Of a stretch of DNA of 64,000 bases, positions 35,315 to 45,235 are shown one piece after another. Below the pieces are notes generated by a model. That model worked only from the letters and a program-made list of their open reading frames with translations. It searched no databases and had not been told where the DNA came from. Origin of the DNA: Physella acuta (lineage: Eukaryota > Mollusca > Gastropoda > Physidae); contig NW_026731875.1 in the NCBI RefSeq assembly GCF_028476545.1, positions 24,515 to 88,514 on the forward strand, in the 5' to 3' direction. Every line of letters begins with the position of its first letter. The first letter of the stretch is position 1. Made by a program: the position numbers and the translations under genes.

Positions 35315-38300
35315 CTGGAAAGATAAATACCATCAGACATTGCAGTAAGGAGCAATCACTATTTACAACTTTGTAAATTCTTAATGTTAAATTTTTTAAT
35401 TTAAACTTTTATTTGTTTATTTGTTATATTTGGTTTTTTGTATTGTTTTCCGGCTTTTAGTCTGAACTGGCTAGACATAATGCTGATCTTACTAAAACTA
35501 CATAGGCCAAGATCAGAGAAACAGAATTACTCTACTTTATCAGCCCCACGGACCTTCTGGTCTGAAAGGGTACAGAGATTGATTATTCTGAATCCAGTCA
35601 GCAATGATGGACACTTATTTTAAGTATAAGAAAGTTAAGGCTGCTGGGCACAGTACTGAGTAAATAATCTCTTAACCAGACAAAATCTACTTTATCAACC
35701 CTCATTAGTTCTGCAAGGATGCCAGACTTTTTTAATTAGCAATAAACAGGATTATTACTTTAAAAAATATTTCTGTTCATCATACTGTAGTTGTTTTTTT
35801 TGTTTAACTTAAAATAACATTTAAACTTCAGAAGTTGAAGAGCTATTGAAGTGTTCTTACCTTAGCACTGAGACCCATTGAGATGTCCTCCTTGGTGTCC
35901 CCCACCACAACAACCTTCTCTGGCTTGGCTCCCATCTCCTCCGCTATCAAGATGGCGTTGTGGGGGTCTGGCTTCATGCGGGACATTGGGTCATCTCCGC
36001 ACACCATCATGTCCACACATGACGTCAGGCCAATGGCCTTCAAATCAGCGACGGCAGTTTCTCTCGTCTCTGACGTGTTGATGGCAATCTTCACCCCGTT
36101 ATCCTTCAGCGTATGGAACAAGATTTTGACGTCTTTATCAAGGGAGACAACGTCTGCAACTTTGAAGGTCTCTTCACAGTCTTTGAAAGCCTGGAAATAA
36201 ATAGTTGGTTATTTTAGTCCAGGGGTCTCCAAACTACGGCCCGCGGGCCAGATACGGCCCGCAAGGTCTTCTTATCTGGCCCTCGGCGATCTTTTTGTCC
36301 ACGGAATAAATGTTTGTTAGAGGTAGCTGAGAAACTTTGCCCAGAAAATTCAAAACAATTTGAAAATGTAGCTTTGGGTGCAAATACCATTGCCCGCCGT
36401 GTTGCAGACATTGGTGAAAACATCTTGACTCAAATAGCGAAAAATGCAAGCACGTTTCACAATTTTTTAATTGTAATGGATTAGTTACTGGACAGCTGTT
36501 CGACTTCTCAGCTGCTTGTGTTCATTTGAGGTGTGGATGAAGACATAAACATAACACAAGAGCTGGCTTCCCTACATAGAATGTGTGGCACTGTTACCGG
36601 AGAGAATATAGATAGTTCAGATACATGTTAAAAGATAGAAACACAGAATCGCAAGATTTACTGTATTTCACAGCAGTAAGATGACTAATTTGCGAGAAAT
36701 TTTTCTCAGAAGAGTATTTAAGTTAAGAAAGGAAATAGGTGACTTCTTTGAAAGTAAAAGCAAGCCACAATCTGATGTACTTACTGTCTGATGAAGAGTG
36801 GGCATAGAAATTGGCCTCTGCTGCAAACATAACTAGTCATTTAAAATTTCTAAACTTAAACTACAAGAGATGGAAATTTAGTTTCTGATCTATACACCCA
36901 CCTAAAGGCTTTCAGGTCATGTTTTTGCAAAAAGTACAAGCCAACAACTTGACGCACTCTCAGTAGTGCAAGGTCTTTACGGCTGAAGCAAACACTTAGT
37001 TCCCCAAATCATTTGCATACGAGATCATCAAAGACTTCAAGCTGCAGTTTCAGTAGCGATTTTATGACTTGGATTCAAAGGCAGTAAAAAATTGAGACTG
37101 TTTCAGAATGTGGCCAGTTGCAAAGATGAACTGCAGCTGGAGGTCATTAGAGACACATTCAAAGAAGGGCTGGTGGGTTTTTATAAGTTTTTGCAAAAGG
37201 AAGATTTTCTTAATATTAAAACTTTTGCATCAAAGTACCTTTCAAATTTTGAACAAGATACATGTGTGAACAAATATTTTCAAGATTGAAATACGTGAAG
37301 AATAATTTGAGAGCAAACTTGGACCTCGAGGGTGTTGTTGGCCACCGACAGTGTTTCTTTCAGACTTTTTCAAAATGAAAGTATGGAATACCATGGAACC
37401 AAGTTTGACTTATCTTTACCTGATTGACTGTAATGATGGCCTCCTCGTAATGAAAGTATGGAATACCATGGAACCAAGTTTGACATTTCTTTACCTGATT
37501 GACTGTAATGATGGCCTCCTCAAAATGAAAGTATGGAATACCATGGAACCAGGTTTGACTTTTCTTTACCTGATTAACTGTTATGGCCTCCTCATAATGG
37601 AAGTATGGAATACCATGGAACCAAGTTTGACTTTTTCTTTACCTGATTGACTGTAATGATGGCCTCCTCATAATGGAAGTATGGAATACCATGGAACCAG
37701 ATTTGACTTTTCTTTACCTGATTGACTGTAATGATGGCCTCCTCAAAATGAAAGTATGGAATACCTTGGAACCAAGTTTGACTTTTTTTTACCTGATTGA
37801 CTGTAATGATGGCCTCCTCGTAATGAAAGCCCTCCTGCCTGAGTAGTTTCACTAGAGCCTCCTTCAGCTGGGCATGTGAGCCCTGCTCCAAGATTCCTGT
37901 GTGGACTTCCTTTGTGTCGGCCGAACCTCCCAGGTACGAGTAGATCAAAGACGCCAGCTTCATCCCCGTCTTGCTTTCAAGTCTGGTGAATTTTGTTAGA
38001 TATTTAATAGAATGTTATTTGTGATTACTTGATCCTATTGCTTTTTCAAGTCTGGTGAATTTTGTTAAATATTTATTAGAATGTTATTTGTGGTTACTTG
38101 TCTTAGAGCATTTTTTTTAAAAAGCTGAATTATATCAGTCAACCTCCATGTAGATTTTTGACAATAGTATCTGTCTGGTCTAACGAGTTAATTTTCTTTA
38201 AGGAGTTTGTTCAGGAACTGAACTCTAAGCTTTTGTGTTAGCAAGCAGATGCTCTACCACTTAACCACATGATCCCCTCCTCGCAAGACTCACCTGTCGG

Positions 38301-41300
38301 ACAGCTTCTCCACACATAACCACATGATCCCCTCCCCACAAGACTTACCTGTCTGACAGTTTCTCCACACATAACCACATGATCCCCTCCCCACAAGACT
38401 CACCTGTCGGACAGCTTCTCCAGCCAGGTGAAATATTTTTTGTCCGAGCAGACCAGAGTCCCATGGAGGTCAAAGATGACCACTTCGTACTTGTCCAGGT
38501 TGATCTCAACCACCGGCTTCTCTGCGCAAACCAAGTCTAGAGGCTCCCGCAGTACGCGCTCATGAGATGTGTACGTGTAACAGTTGACCCAGTCGTTGTA
38601 CGGGAGGATGAGTGGGAGGAGATCTTTTACACTTGTGAAAAATTATACAGACAAAATTGTTTATTTCTTTTCTAACTTTAAATTTTTTAATTAATTAATT
38701 TATTCTTTTTTTATTTATTCAATAACGGTAACAACAGTAGGCACAAAGGCCTTTTTCCCCTCAAAGCTGTGCGGTCGCGCAGTACTTACAAATATGCTGA
38801 GCAGTCATTTTCTGATCCCGCGCACAGATTATCAATATCATAAACGAGCTATATGCACTAGAAAATTTTGCTCTGTTTAAGGATATTTATATATTATATA
38901 TCAGATTCTTGTAACTATTACGTACACGTGGATCGAACTGTTTCAGTGTTCACAGACTGGTTTGGTAAATAAGGAATAAAAGTCAAATATTGTGTGCTAT
39001 TTGAAATTGTTGAAAAGAAAAATGTGTGTAACAAGCGGTAAAACATGACAGCACAAGAAAGCGAGAGATTTGTTTAAACTGGAATGGTTAAAAGTTAAAG
39101 TAACCACCGGTATGCCAGTTTCAAAGAATGTTTCAGCTGAATTAGATACCATCTTCGAATATTCCGCTGAGATTGGACTTAAGTGTAAGTTCTGTGCTGC
39201 TAGTACGTGTAACAAAACCAACAAAGACAACGAGTTTGTCACAGGAAAGCGCTGGGAATCATTGGAGATTTGATTACTATAAACGTCATTTATTGTCTTG
39301 TGTTCACATAGAAAATGTTGCGGGATCAGAAATTTCAGATCAGTAAAAAACTCAAATAGTCATCTGTAAATTCACTACCTGAAATCACACTACTGTTCCT
39401 CCCTCCCAACAACCTACTTTTGTATGATATAATTAGCTTCAGGCAGCAGGTCCGCTGTGTCCCCCACACCACTGAGGACCCCCACAACCCAGCCCAACTT
39501 GGCACTGTGTCCCATCCCTACATCCGCCTTTGTGTCGCCAACCATTGCAGCCAGCTGGAGATTTTTAAAAAAAACAGGATTTTACTAAGGGTTAAAATGT
39601 TTAAGTTTTGAAACTCAACATGATAGTAATCTTAACTAATTACAAGTCATCCATTACAACACAGTAGGTATGGAGTGGTCTAGCGGTAGAGAGCTGGACT
39701 GCTAACCTGTAAGTCTCGAGTTCAAATCCGGGTTCAAGTCAGTAGACTGTCCCTGAGTCCATCCAACTCTGATGGGTACCTAACTCACGTTAGGGAAAGT
39801 AAAGGCAGTTGGGCATAGTGCTGACCACACTATCTCTTCATATGCCGAGGTCACAGAAACAAGTGAACTCTACTTCACTTGCCCTATAGACCGTCAGGTT
39901 TGAAAGGGAAACTTGACTTTACATTACAACACATGGGGGACAGTGCAGTAGGATAGTAGAACTCAAAACTGCTAACCAGAAAGTCTAATTTTAAATCCTG
40001 GGCTTTAGAACTTCCCTGAGTTCACCAAGCTCTGATGGGTTCTTGAGTCTTATTAAGGAAACCAAGGTGGCTGGGCCTAGCTCTGACCACACTATTCCTG
40101 TGTATGCAGTGATTGTTTAGTCCTGATGGTATTTTTTAAATTAGCAAAAGATATTTAAAATATTTTCTGTTGGTCTGTGCATGTACCTGCGGGTCCACTC
40201 CAAGGGCGCCACAAATCTTCCAGGCGTTGTGAGGGGAGGGTTTGGGCTGGGTGCATGGGTCATCCCCACACACCACCATGTCCACATACTGGGACAGTCC
40301 CAGGTTCTTCAAGGTGTTCATGGTCCCTCTTCTGTTGTCTGCGGTGCAAATGGCAATCTGTTGAAGCAAAAAATTTCTTAATAAACAAAACAAAAAGTAT
40401 ATAAAAATGGTAAAGAAAATTCAAAAAAATAGTAAAGAAAATTTAAAAAAATACTGAGGGTTTTGAAAAGTTTATTTCATTTTTTCTAATACTATTTATA
40501 TTTTAATGGTTGTTTTGTTTATGGAATTTTAATCCAAAGGTTTTTAAAAATTCAAAGTTTTATTTACTAACCAGACAAAATATTTAACAATTTGGAAAAT
40601 TTTAATTATTCTAAAAATTCGAACAAATTATTCAAATAATTTTAAAAAAATTAAAGTATTGTAATTGTAATATAGTTTTTTTTATTACATTAATACCTAA
40701 AATATCTAAATAAAAACAAATTAAAAAAACCAAACAAACCAATGTTTTTACAATAAAGGTTATAGATTTGGTGACTTTAAGACGGGAGGTATGGTAGAGA
40801 GATAGATATCACTTTCCAATCCGAATAGGCCTGAGACTGAATAAAGGAGCTAATCCAGTCTTTATCTTAACTCTGCAGGCCATTCTTGAGTTCACAATGT
40901 CATCTGTCGTCAGCTGACATTACTATACAGAACATTATACTGCTGTCTCCATTGATCTCTATATTGACAAATTAAGAGTAAAAAGGGAACTAATTCTTTG
41001 TTTGATGTACACAGCCAGATAAATAAATCCAGAGTTACTAACCTTGATTTTATTGTCTTTTAAAATCTTGAACAAGGTTCTCATATCAGGGTGGATAGAC
41101 TTGGCGGCATTTCCTCTCCCTGTGTCCCCTTCCAGCCAGCTGTCCACCACAGCCTGCTGGGCCTTGCCCTTAGCCACGCCCTCACTGACCAGCAGCTGGA
41201 CGATGACGGACTGAATCTCAGCCGTGGTTTTCTCGGCAAGTAGCCCGGGGAATATCCTCTTAGTCTTGGGGTCAACACCCAGTGTTTTATACAGCTTCTC

Positions 41301-44300
41301 CTCAACTGCCAGGCCTACACTTTTAGCAATGCTACATAAGAAAAAAAATATTCTAAAATTAAATATATTGGCAACATAATGCCAAAATGTTTAGAGTTGA
41401 AATCATGTGTGATATAGAGTTCTCTATGTTTACGTACATCTCCCACTTCCAGATATTTATTTTCTTTAATTTTATTTACTAAGGGCATCTAAACAGCTAT
41501 CCTTGATTTGAAAAAACTTTTTTATAAACTTCATCACCATAGCTATAGACACGAACAGAAGGCTCAGTTACTTACCCTTGTATGACTTTATCAGCCCAAG
41601 ACGACCACATAGTCTGGAAACAAATCAGAGTTCCGTCTTTATCAAAGATGACCAGCTGAGCCTTCTCTTGGGCAGATTTCTTGTGTCTGGCACTGCATAG
41701 TGTTTCATGGACAAAACTTTTTCTACCTGCTGGCTCTGTCTCTGCAAATGATGACCAGCTGTAGGAAGTGTAGTGTAGACCTGCAGTAGAGAATAGTGAT
41801 TGGTTTAGTTAAAAAGAAATAAATAGAAAATACAGGCATTCATCAACACCAGCTGCAGGAATGTATGATTGCTAACTCCAAAAGCTGAAGGATGTATACT
41901 GAATATCTGAAACAGAGAATATTTGCTTGTTTATCAACAGCACAGGGGTGTGTAGTCAAGTAGGGCAGCACATGATAGCTATCGCAGCAAACAAATAAAT
42001 GAATTCCTCCAAAGAAAATGGCAATGGAATGGCTATACACTTAGGAAACAGACACCAGCAAAGTAAGACAGGCCCTCACATGAAACCTGGGTAAAAGTAA
42101 ATGAGACAGGTGAAGAAACACCTGGAGACAGGTGTTGAAGAGCAACATAAAATGGGTTGACAGCATGGCTTGTAGGGGGACAGCCCTAGTTGGCAGTGTA
42201 TGAGCAAGTGGGACAACAGGTTTGTACCTTCTTGTTAATTAAAATAGTAATAACGCAGTTATAAACTGATTCATATGCTATATTTTTTTGTAACAAGCAA
42301 TTTAATTTTCTATATCAAATAAGTTTCTCATTAAATTAAAGGCCTCTATTAACGTGTGCGTAAATTAAATGTAATGAAAGAATAAAAATGTGAATCAAGG
42401 TTTGAAAACTTTCATAATACTGACATAAAGCTAGATAAGGGAAATAACAAGAGATTGGCTGCAATCTAGATCATGCACACAGATACATTTTTTACTTCCA
42501 TTCCTGCCCAAACTGGACAGAGCAGATAAGATATTTTTTTAAAAATCTTCAGTTGTTGACCATTTTATAATCATTCCATGTTTGAAATGACAGGGCTTTT
42601 AATAAACTTGGTTTGTTCTATGCCTTACTTAATGACTATGCAATTTAAATTAAATTGTATAAGTTTTTTTTCAAATATCCAGTCAAGCTTTCCTATTAGA
42701 TTTATAGCTTAGGTACTAGTGCACGAGCATCAATACATGCATGATAGAAAACCTGTACAGATTAGGTAAACTAATTATCATTAAACTAATTAAGCTTCAC
42801 ATAACATTCTGTAATGGAAACCACAAAGATAACAAAATGTCATTAGGGGCAGTGGCTGTCACAATAATTAGTGGAAACAACAACAAAATTAATACAGTAT
42901 TGATGTGCAATTTTAGTGGCATGGAGAATAGGAAGTAAATAATTTATAATTTCAGCACTTTCAGGAGAATGAATAATGGGAAAAAGACAATTTAAAACTT
43001 AAACTGTTTGACTAAAAGAGAAAATTGTTTAAGACTTCAATGGTAGGGATGCTTTAAAACTAATAGCAGTATAAGTCAAGTACTATTTTGATTATAAAAA
43101 ATAATACAGACACAAGTACTTGTGAAAAAAAAACAACATAAGAGTTACTTCCCTTATGAGTTCACCAGACAAGTGTAAACAAGTTGAGATGTTTTGATTA
43201 AATAACTTGTCCAGCTAGGAAAACAAAATCTCAATGTCACACTAGCTAAAGTACATCATAAACAGGTGCTGTGCCAGCATTATCTATAATTAAACACTTA
43301 CCTGCTAATTAATGGTATATTTAAATGTGGCCTTCTATCATTTTTAATCAGCTTTTTTTTTATAGTTAAGGTTTTGATAAAGTGAACTTTTATTTTCAGA
43401 GCCAGTGATAAAAACAGTCTGAAATGAGCTCAGAGAACATTATTGCTTTAAAAATATTTCATCTTTTAGAATTTTTAAATTGTTTTCAACAACTACCACA
43501 GCATATGTAGGTACACAATAGCCGTTAAATACTTTATAGAAGAAAAAAATATGCAGAAAGTAAACAGTTTAAGGGGTCGTCCATAAACGACGTCACACAC
43601 GTAGGGGGGAGGGGGGGGGGGTCCGTAATTTTGTGATGATGTGTGATGAGGGGGAGGGGGGGTCAGACGTCACACTTTTGCATTATAAAAAGGCAACGTT
43701 AGAAAACGAATTTTAGACGTTATTTCGCGTTTTAGAAAACTGTTTTAATAAATTGGAATTGGAATTGATACTCTATGTTGACAGAGTTCAGAAAAGATTT
43801 TAGAAAAATATCGATGTTTAAAAAAAAATTCAACTGCAATCTTGAGGGGTGTTGTAGGCTGAGGTGCGATGTCATTTTTAGGGGGGGGGTCTGGCTTTTT
43901 GTGACGACGTGTGACGGAGGGCAGGGGGGAGGTAAAAATCGTCCAAAAAAGCGTGACTTCATTTATGGATGACCCCTAAGGGAGTTAAATGTATATCAAA
44001 CAATAAAACTGTATCAAATTCTAGATCTAATGTGGATCTGAGCAAATGTCTAGCAGTTGTTAAAAAAAAACAGTCACTATAACTAAAGTATTATTTATAG
44101 GCATATAATAATAAACTAGTAGTTTTACTCTTAATTTATAGATTTCTATGTATTTTTTTCAACTTTTTCCACAGGAATACACTCTAAAAATACAGATCCT
44201 GTTTTAGCCAGCAAAGCTCATTTGGTTAGCTTTTGTAGGTTTGTTTTTCTAATATACTGGATACAGAAAATAAGGTAGGAGTTTAACTTAAATTATAAAT

Positions 44301-44748
44301 ATTATAACATTTAAGGAAAATTCAATGTTCCTTCATACTAAACTGATTTCCATCAGTAACAAAATAATGTCCAACCAAGCCCCTACCCTACTGCACGCAA
44401 TGCATTTACCAGTTACAACTTAACTTAGATAATGAACACAGTAAAAATGCTAACACAAAAAAAACTAATACAAAAAGAATTACAAAGGAAGAGAGTTTTA
44501 GCATGGTAATTAATTGACAATGGCTTTAAAAATGAACTTCATTAATTAACTTCTTTTTTTACCTTTAAGAGTAAGCATATGTTAAAAAAAAAAACATTAA
44601 TTTTAAGCCAACAGTAAACAAAAGTGATGACTTTACCTGCAGACAACTGCCTGGGATAGCCACAGAACTGTTGAACTCTGGCCTTGACATGATGGAACTT
44701 ATTATGTTGGTGCAGGAGACAACTCACCAGCGAAACAAGACGGCTCAT
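33380..44748 (-). CDS. CHDH: HAD-HAD-choline dehydrogenase fusion protein (nine exons, about 1198 aa)
   Basis: Exons 44748-44637, 41780-41576, 41331-41043, 40357-40187, 39554-39418, 38631-38404, 37982-37793, 36190-35861 and 35314-33380 join in one frame of 3597 nt; all introns are GT-AG and phases match (1,2,0,0,2,2,0,0). Residues 1-37 are Arg/His-rich without acidic residues, like a mitochondrial presequence. HAD1 (about 78-305): DKDGT at 84-88, Thr207, Lys241, GDTKAD at 265-270. HAD2 (about 350-590): DLHGT at 359-363, Thr483, Lys517, GDTKED at 541-546. After a His/Pro/Ser/Thr linker comes a full GMC flavoenzyme: GAGSAG at 656-661, [15 protein letters not shown], and catalytic His about 1115 and Asn about 1161. 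That part is closely CHDH-like: choline to betaine aldehyde at the mitochondrial inner membrane. The substrate of the HAD part is unknown. Confidence 0.85.
35497..35705 (+). mobile_element. SINE 3'-part fragments
   Basis: Two stretches (about 35497-35575 and 35640-35705) contain ctctactttatcagcccc, tctggtctgaaagggtac and gctgggcacagtactga, matching the 3' half of the Nin-DC SINEs. The heads are missing. Confidence 0.5.
35861..36190 (-). CDS. HAD-CHDH gene, exon 8 (HAD2 motifs II-IV)
   Basis: Acceptor ttatttccag, donor gtaaga; 330 nt, phase 0 at both ends. It encodes residues 445-554: [12 protein letters not shown] with Thr483, RMKPDPHNA with Lys517, and [18 protein letters not shown]. It is a paralogue of exons 4-5 (shared D-DP..K-P-PHNA and VGDTK-D). 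Confidence 0.92.
36220..37345 (+). mobile_element. Decayed hAT transposon (GTF2IRD2/Charlie-like)
   Basis: It starts CAGGGGTCTCCAAACTACGG and gcccgcgggcc, a well-known hAT-type terminus. Further on, pieces of a transposase resembling GTF2IRD2-type proteins can be read in several frames, such as [13 protein letters not shown] and [12 protein letters not shown]. Multiple stops and frame changes show it is dead. The right end is missing; the 75-bp repeat array begins there. It lies in intron 7 of the HAD-CHDH gene in the opposite orientation. Confidence 0.65.
37375..37830. repeat. 75-bp tandem repeat copied from an exon end
   Basis: acctgattgactgtaatgat starts units at about 37418, 37493, 37568, 37641, 37716 and 37791 (period 73-75 bp). 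The last unit is the 3' end of exon 7 with its donor; the other five are intronic copies. On the minus strand the frame stays open from the exon through the next units (25 residues each, with ...[13 protein letters not shown]). Confidence 0.9.
37793..37982 (-). CDS. HAD-CHDH gene, exon 7 (HAD2 cap)
   Basis: Acceptor ttcaccag, donor gtaaaa; 190 nt, phase 2 in and 0 out. It encodes [19 protein letters not shown] through [13 protein letters not shown]. The final ~40 nt and the donor are the first unit of a 75-bp tandem repeat that continues into the intron. Confidence 0.84.
38255..38425. repeat. 55-bp triplication of an exon end and donor
   Basis: The segment cacctgtcggacagcttctc occurs at about 38291, 38346 (with two changes) and 38401, separated by ccacatgatcccctcc. 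On the minus strand each copy ends exon-like ctgtc(c/a)gacag followed by gt(g/a)agt. The copy at 38404 is the one that fits the frame. Confidence 0.88.
38404..38631 (-). CDS. HAD-CHDH gene, exon 6 (HAD1-HAD2 junction, HAD2 motif I)
   Basis: Acceptor ttttcacaag, donor gtgagt; 228 nt, phase 2 at both ends. It encodes [14 protein letters not shown], the inter-domain segment and [15 protein letters not shown]. The motif is DLHGT where DxDGT is expected. The exon tail and donor are repeated twice more just downstream in the intron. Confidence 0.86.
39040..39340 (+). pseudogene. hAT-type zinc-finger fragment
   Basis: Read on the plus strand, [24 protein letters not shown] and, after a frame change, [14 protein letters not shown] resemble the N-terminal zinc-finger region of ZNF862-type hAT transposases. 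No termini are visible. It sits in intron 5 of the HAD-CHDH gene and is broken. Confidence 0.4.
39418..39554 (-). CDS. HAD-CHDH gene, exon 5 (HAD1 motif IV)
   Basis: Acceptor aaatctccag, donor gtaggt; 137 nt, phase 0 in and 2 out. It encodes [20 protein letters not shown] with the Mg2+-binding GDTKAD, then VGVLSGVG and ANYIIQ. Confidence 0.88.
39664..39921 (+). mobile_element. Nin-DC-type tRNA SINE with target duplication
   Basis: The most complete copy: A box tggtctagcggtagag, B box gttcaaatccggg, then ggtacctaactcacgttagg, catagtgctgaccacac, gccctatagaccgtcagg and tttgaaaggg. Flanks cattacaacaca (39652-39663 and 39922-39933) form a perfect 12-bp target duplication, as expected for LINE-driven insertion. 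Confidence 0.88.
39934..40110 (+). mobile_element. Older SINE copy next to the previous one
   Basis: A diverged Nin-DC-type copy: aaactgctaaccagaaagtc, ttttaaatcctgggc, ctctgatgggttcttgag, ggctgggcctagctctgacc. It is interrupted by many substitutions, so it predates the adjacent SINE. Confidence 0.6.
40187..40357 (-). CDS. HAD-CHDH gene, exon 4 (HAD1 motifs II and III)
   Basis: Acceptor gcttcaacag, donor gtacat; 171 nt, phase 0 at both ends. It encodes [20 protein letters not shown] with the motif II Thr207 and PKPSPHNAW with the motif III Lys241. Confidence 0.9.
41043..41331 (-). CDS. HAD-CHDH gene, exon 3 (HAD1 cap)
   Basis: Acceptor cttatgtag, donor gttagt; 289 nt, phase 2 in and 0 out. 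It encodes residues 106-202, a helical C1-type cap ending [17 protein letters not shown] before motif II. Confidence 0.86.
41576..41780 (-). CDS. HAD-CHDH gene, exon 2 (HAD1 motif I)
   Basis: Acceptor ctactgcag, donor gtaag; 205 nt, phase 1 in and 2 out. It encodes residues 38-106 with [20 protein letters not shown], the nucleophile Asp84 and the acid/base Asp86 of HAD motif I. Confidence 0.88.
43573..43976. mobile_element. Harbinger-like MITE, 404 bp
   Basis: It begins GGGGTCGTCCATAAACGACG and ends with the imperfect inverted repeat ...CATTTATGGATGACCCC. TAA lies directly on both sides (43570-43572, 43977-43979), matching the 3-bp TWA target of PIF/Harbinger elements. The inside is G-rich and non-coding. 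It lies in intron 1 of the HAD-CHDH gene. Confidence 0.7.
44637..44748 (-). CDS. HAD-CHDH gene, exon 1 (presequence)
   Basis: ATG at 44748-44746 begins [20 protein letters not shown]; 112 nt ending in phase 1 before donor gtaaag. It is positively charged, lacks Asp and Glu, and has a hydrophobic face, so mitochondrial import is likely. The start codon is the first one available; a minisatellite abuts it on the 5' side. Confidence 0.72.
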
Positions 44749-45235
44749 TCTTGTACTGGTGGAGATTAAAGGGTTAACACATTAAATATATTAGTTTTAC
44801 TCTAGTACTGGTGGAGATTTAAGGGTTAAAACATTAAATATGTTAGTTTCATTCTTGTACTGGTGGAGATTAAAGGGTTAACACATTAAATAAATTACTT
44901 TCATTCTTGTTACTGGGGGAGATTAAGGGTTAAAACATTAAATATATTAGTTTCATTCTTGTACTGGTGGAGATTAAAGGGTTAAAACATTAAATATATT
45001 AGTTTCATTCTTGTACTGGTGGAGATTAAAGGGATAACACATTAAATATATTACTTTCATTCTTCTACTGGTGGAGATTAAAGGGTTAAAACATTAAATA
45101 TATTAGTTTCATTCTTGTACCGGCGGATATTAAGTTTAAAACATTTGAATATATCAGTTTCCCTTCTTGAACTGGTGGAGAGTAAAGGGTTAACACATTT
45201 GAATATTTCAGTTTCATTCTTGCACAAAGGCAAAC
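44746..45235. repeat. About 53-bp minisatellite starting at the HAD-CHDH start codon
   Basis: Nine or so units containing cattcttgtactggtggaga, ttaaagggtta and cattaaatatatt. The first cat is the ATG of the HAD-CHDH gene on the minus strand, so the array occupies its presumed 5' UTR or proximal promoter. Divergence rises towards 45235. Confidence 0.9.
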
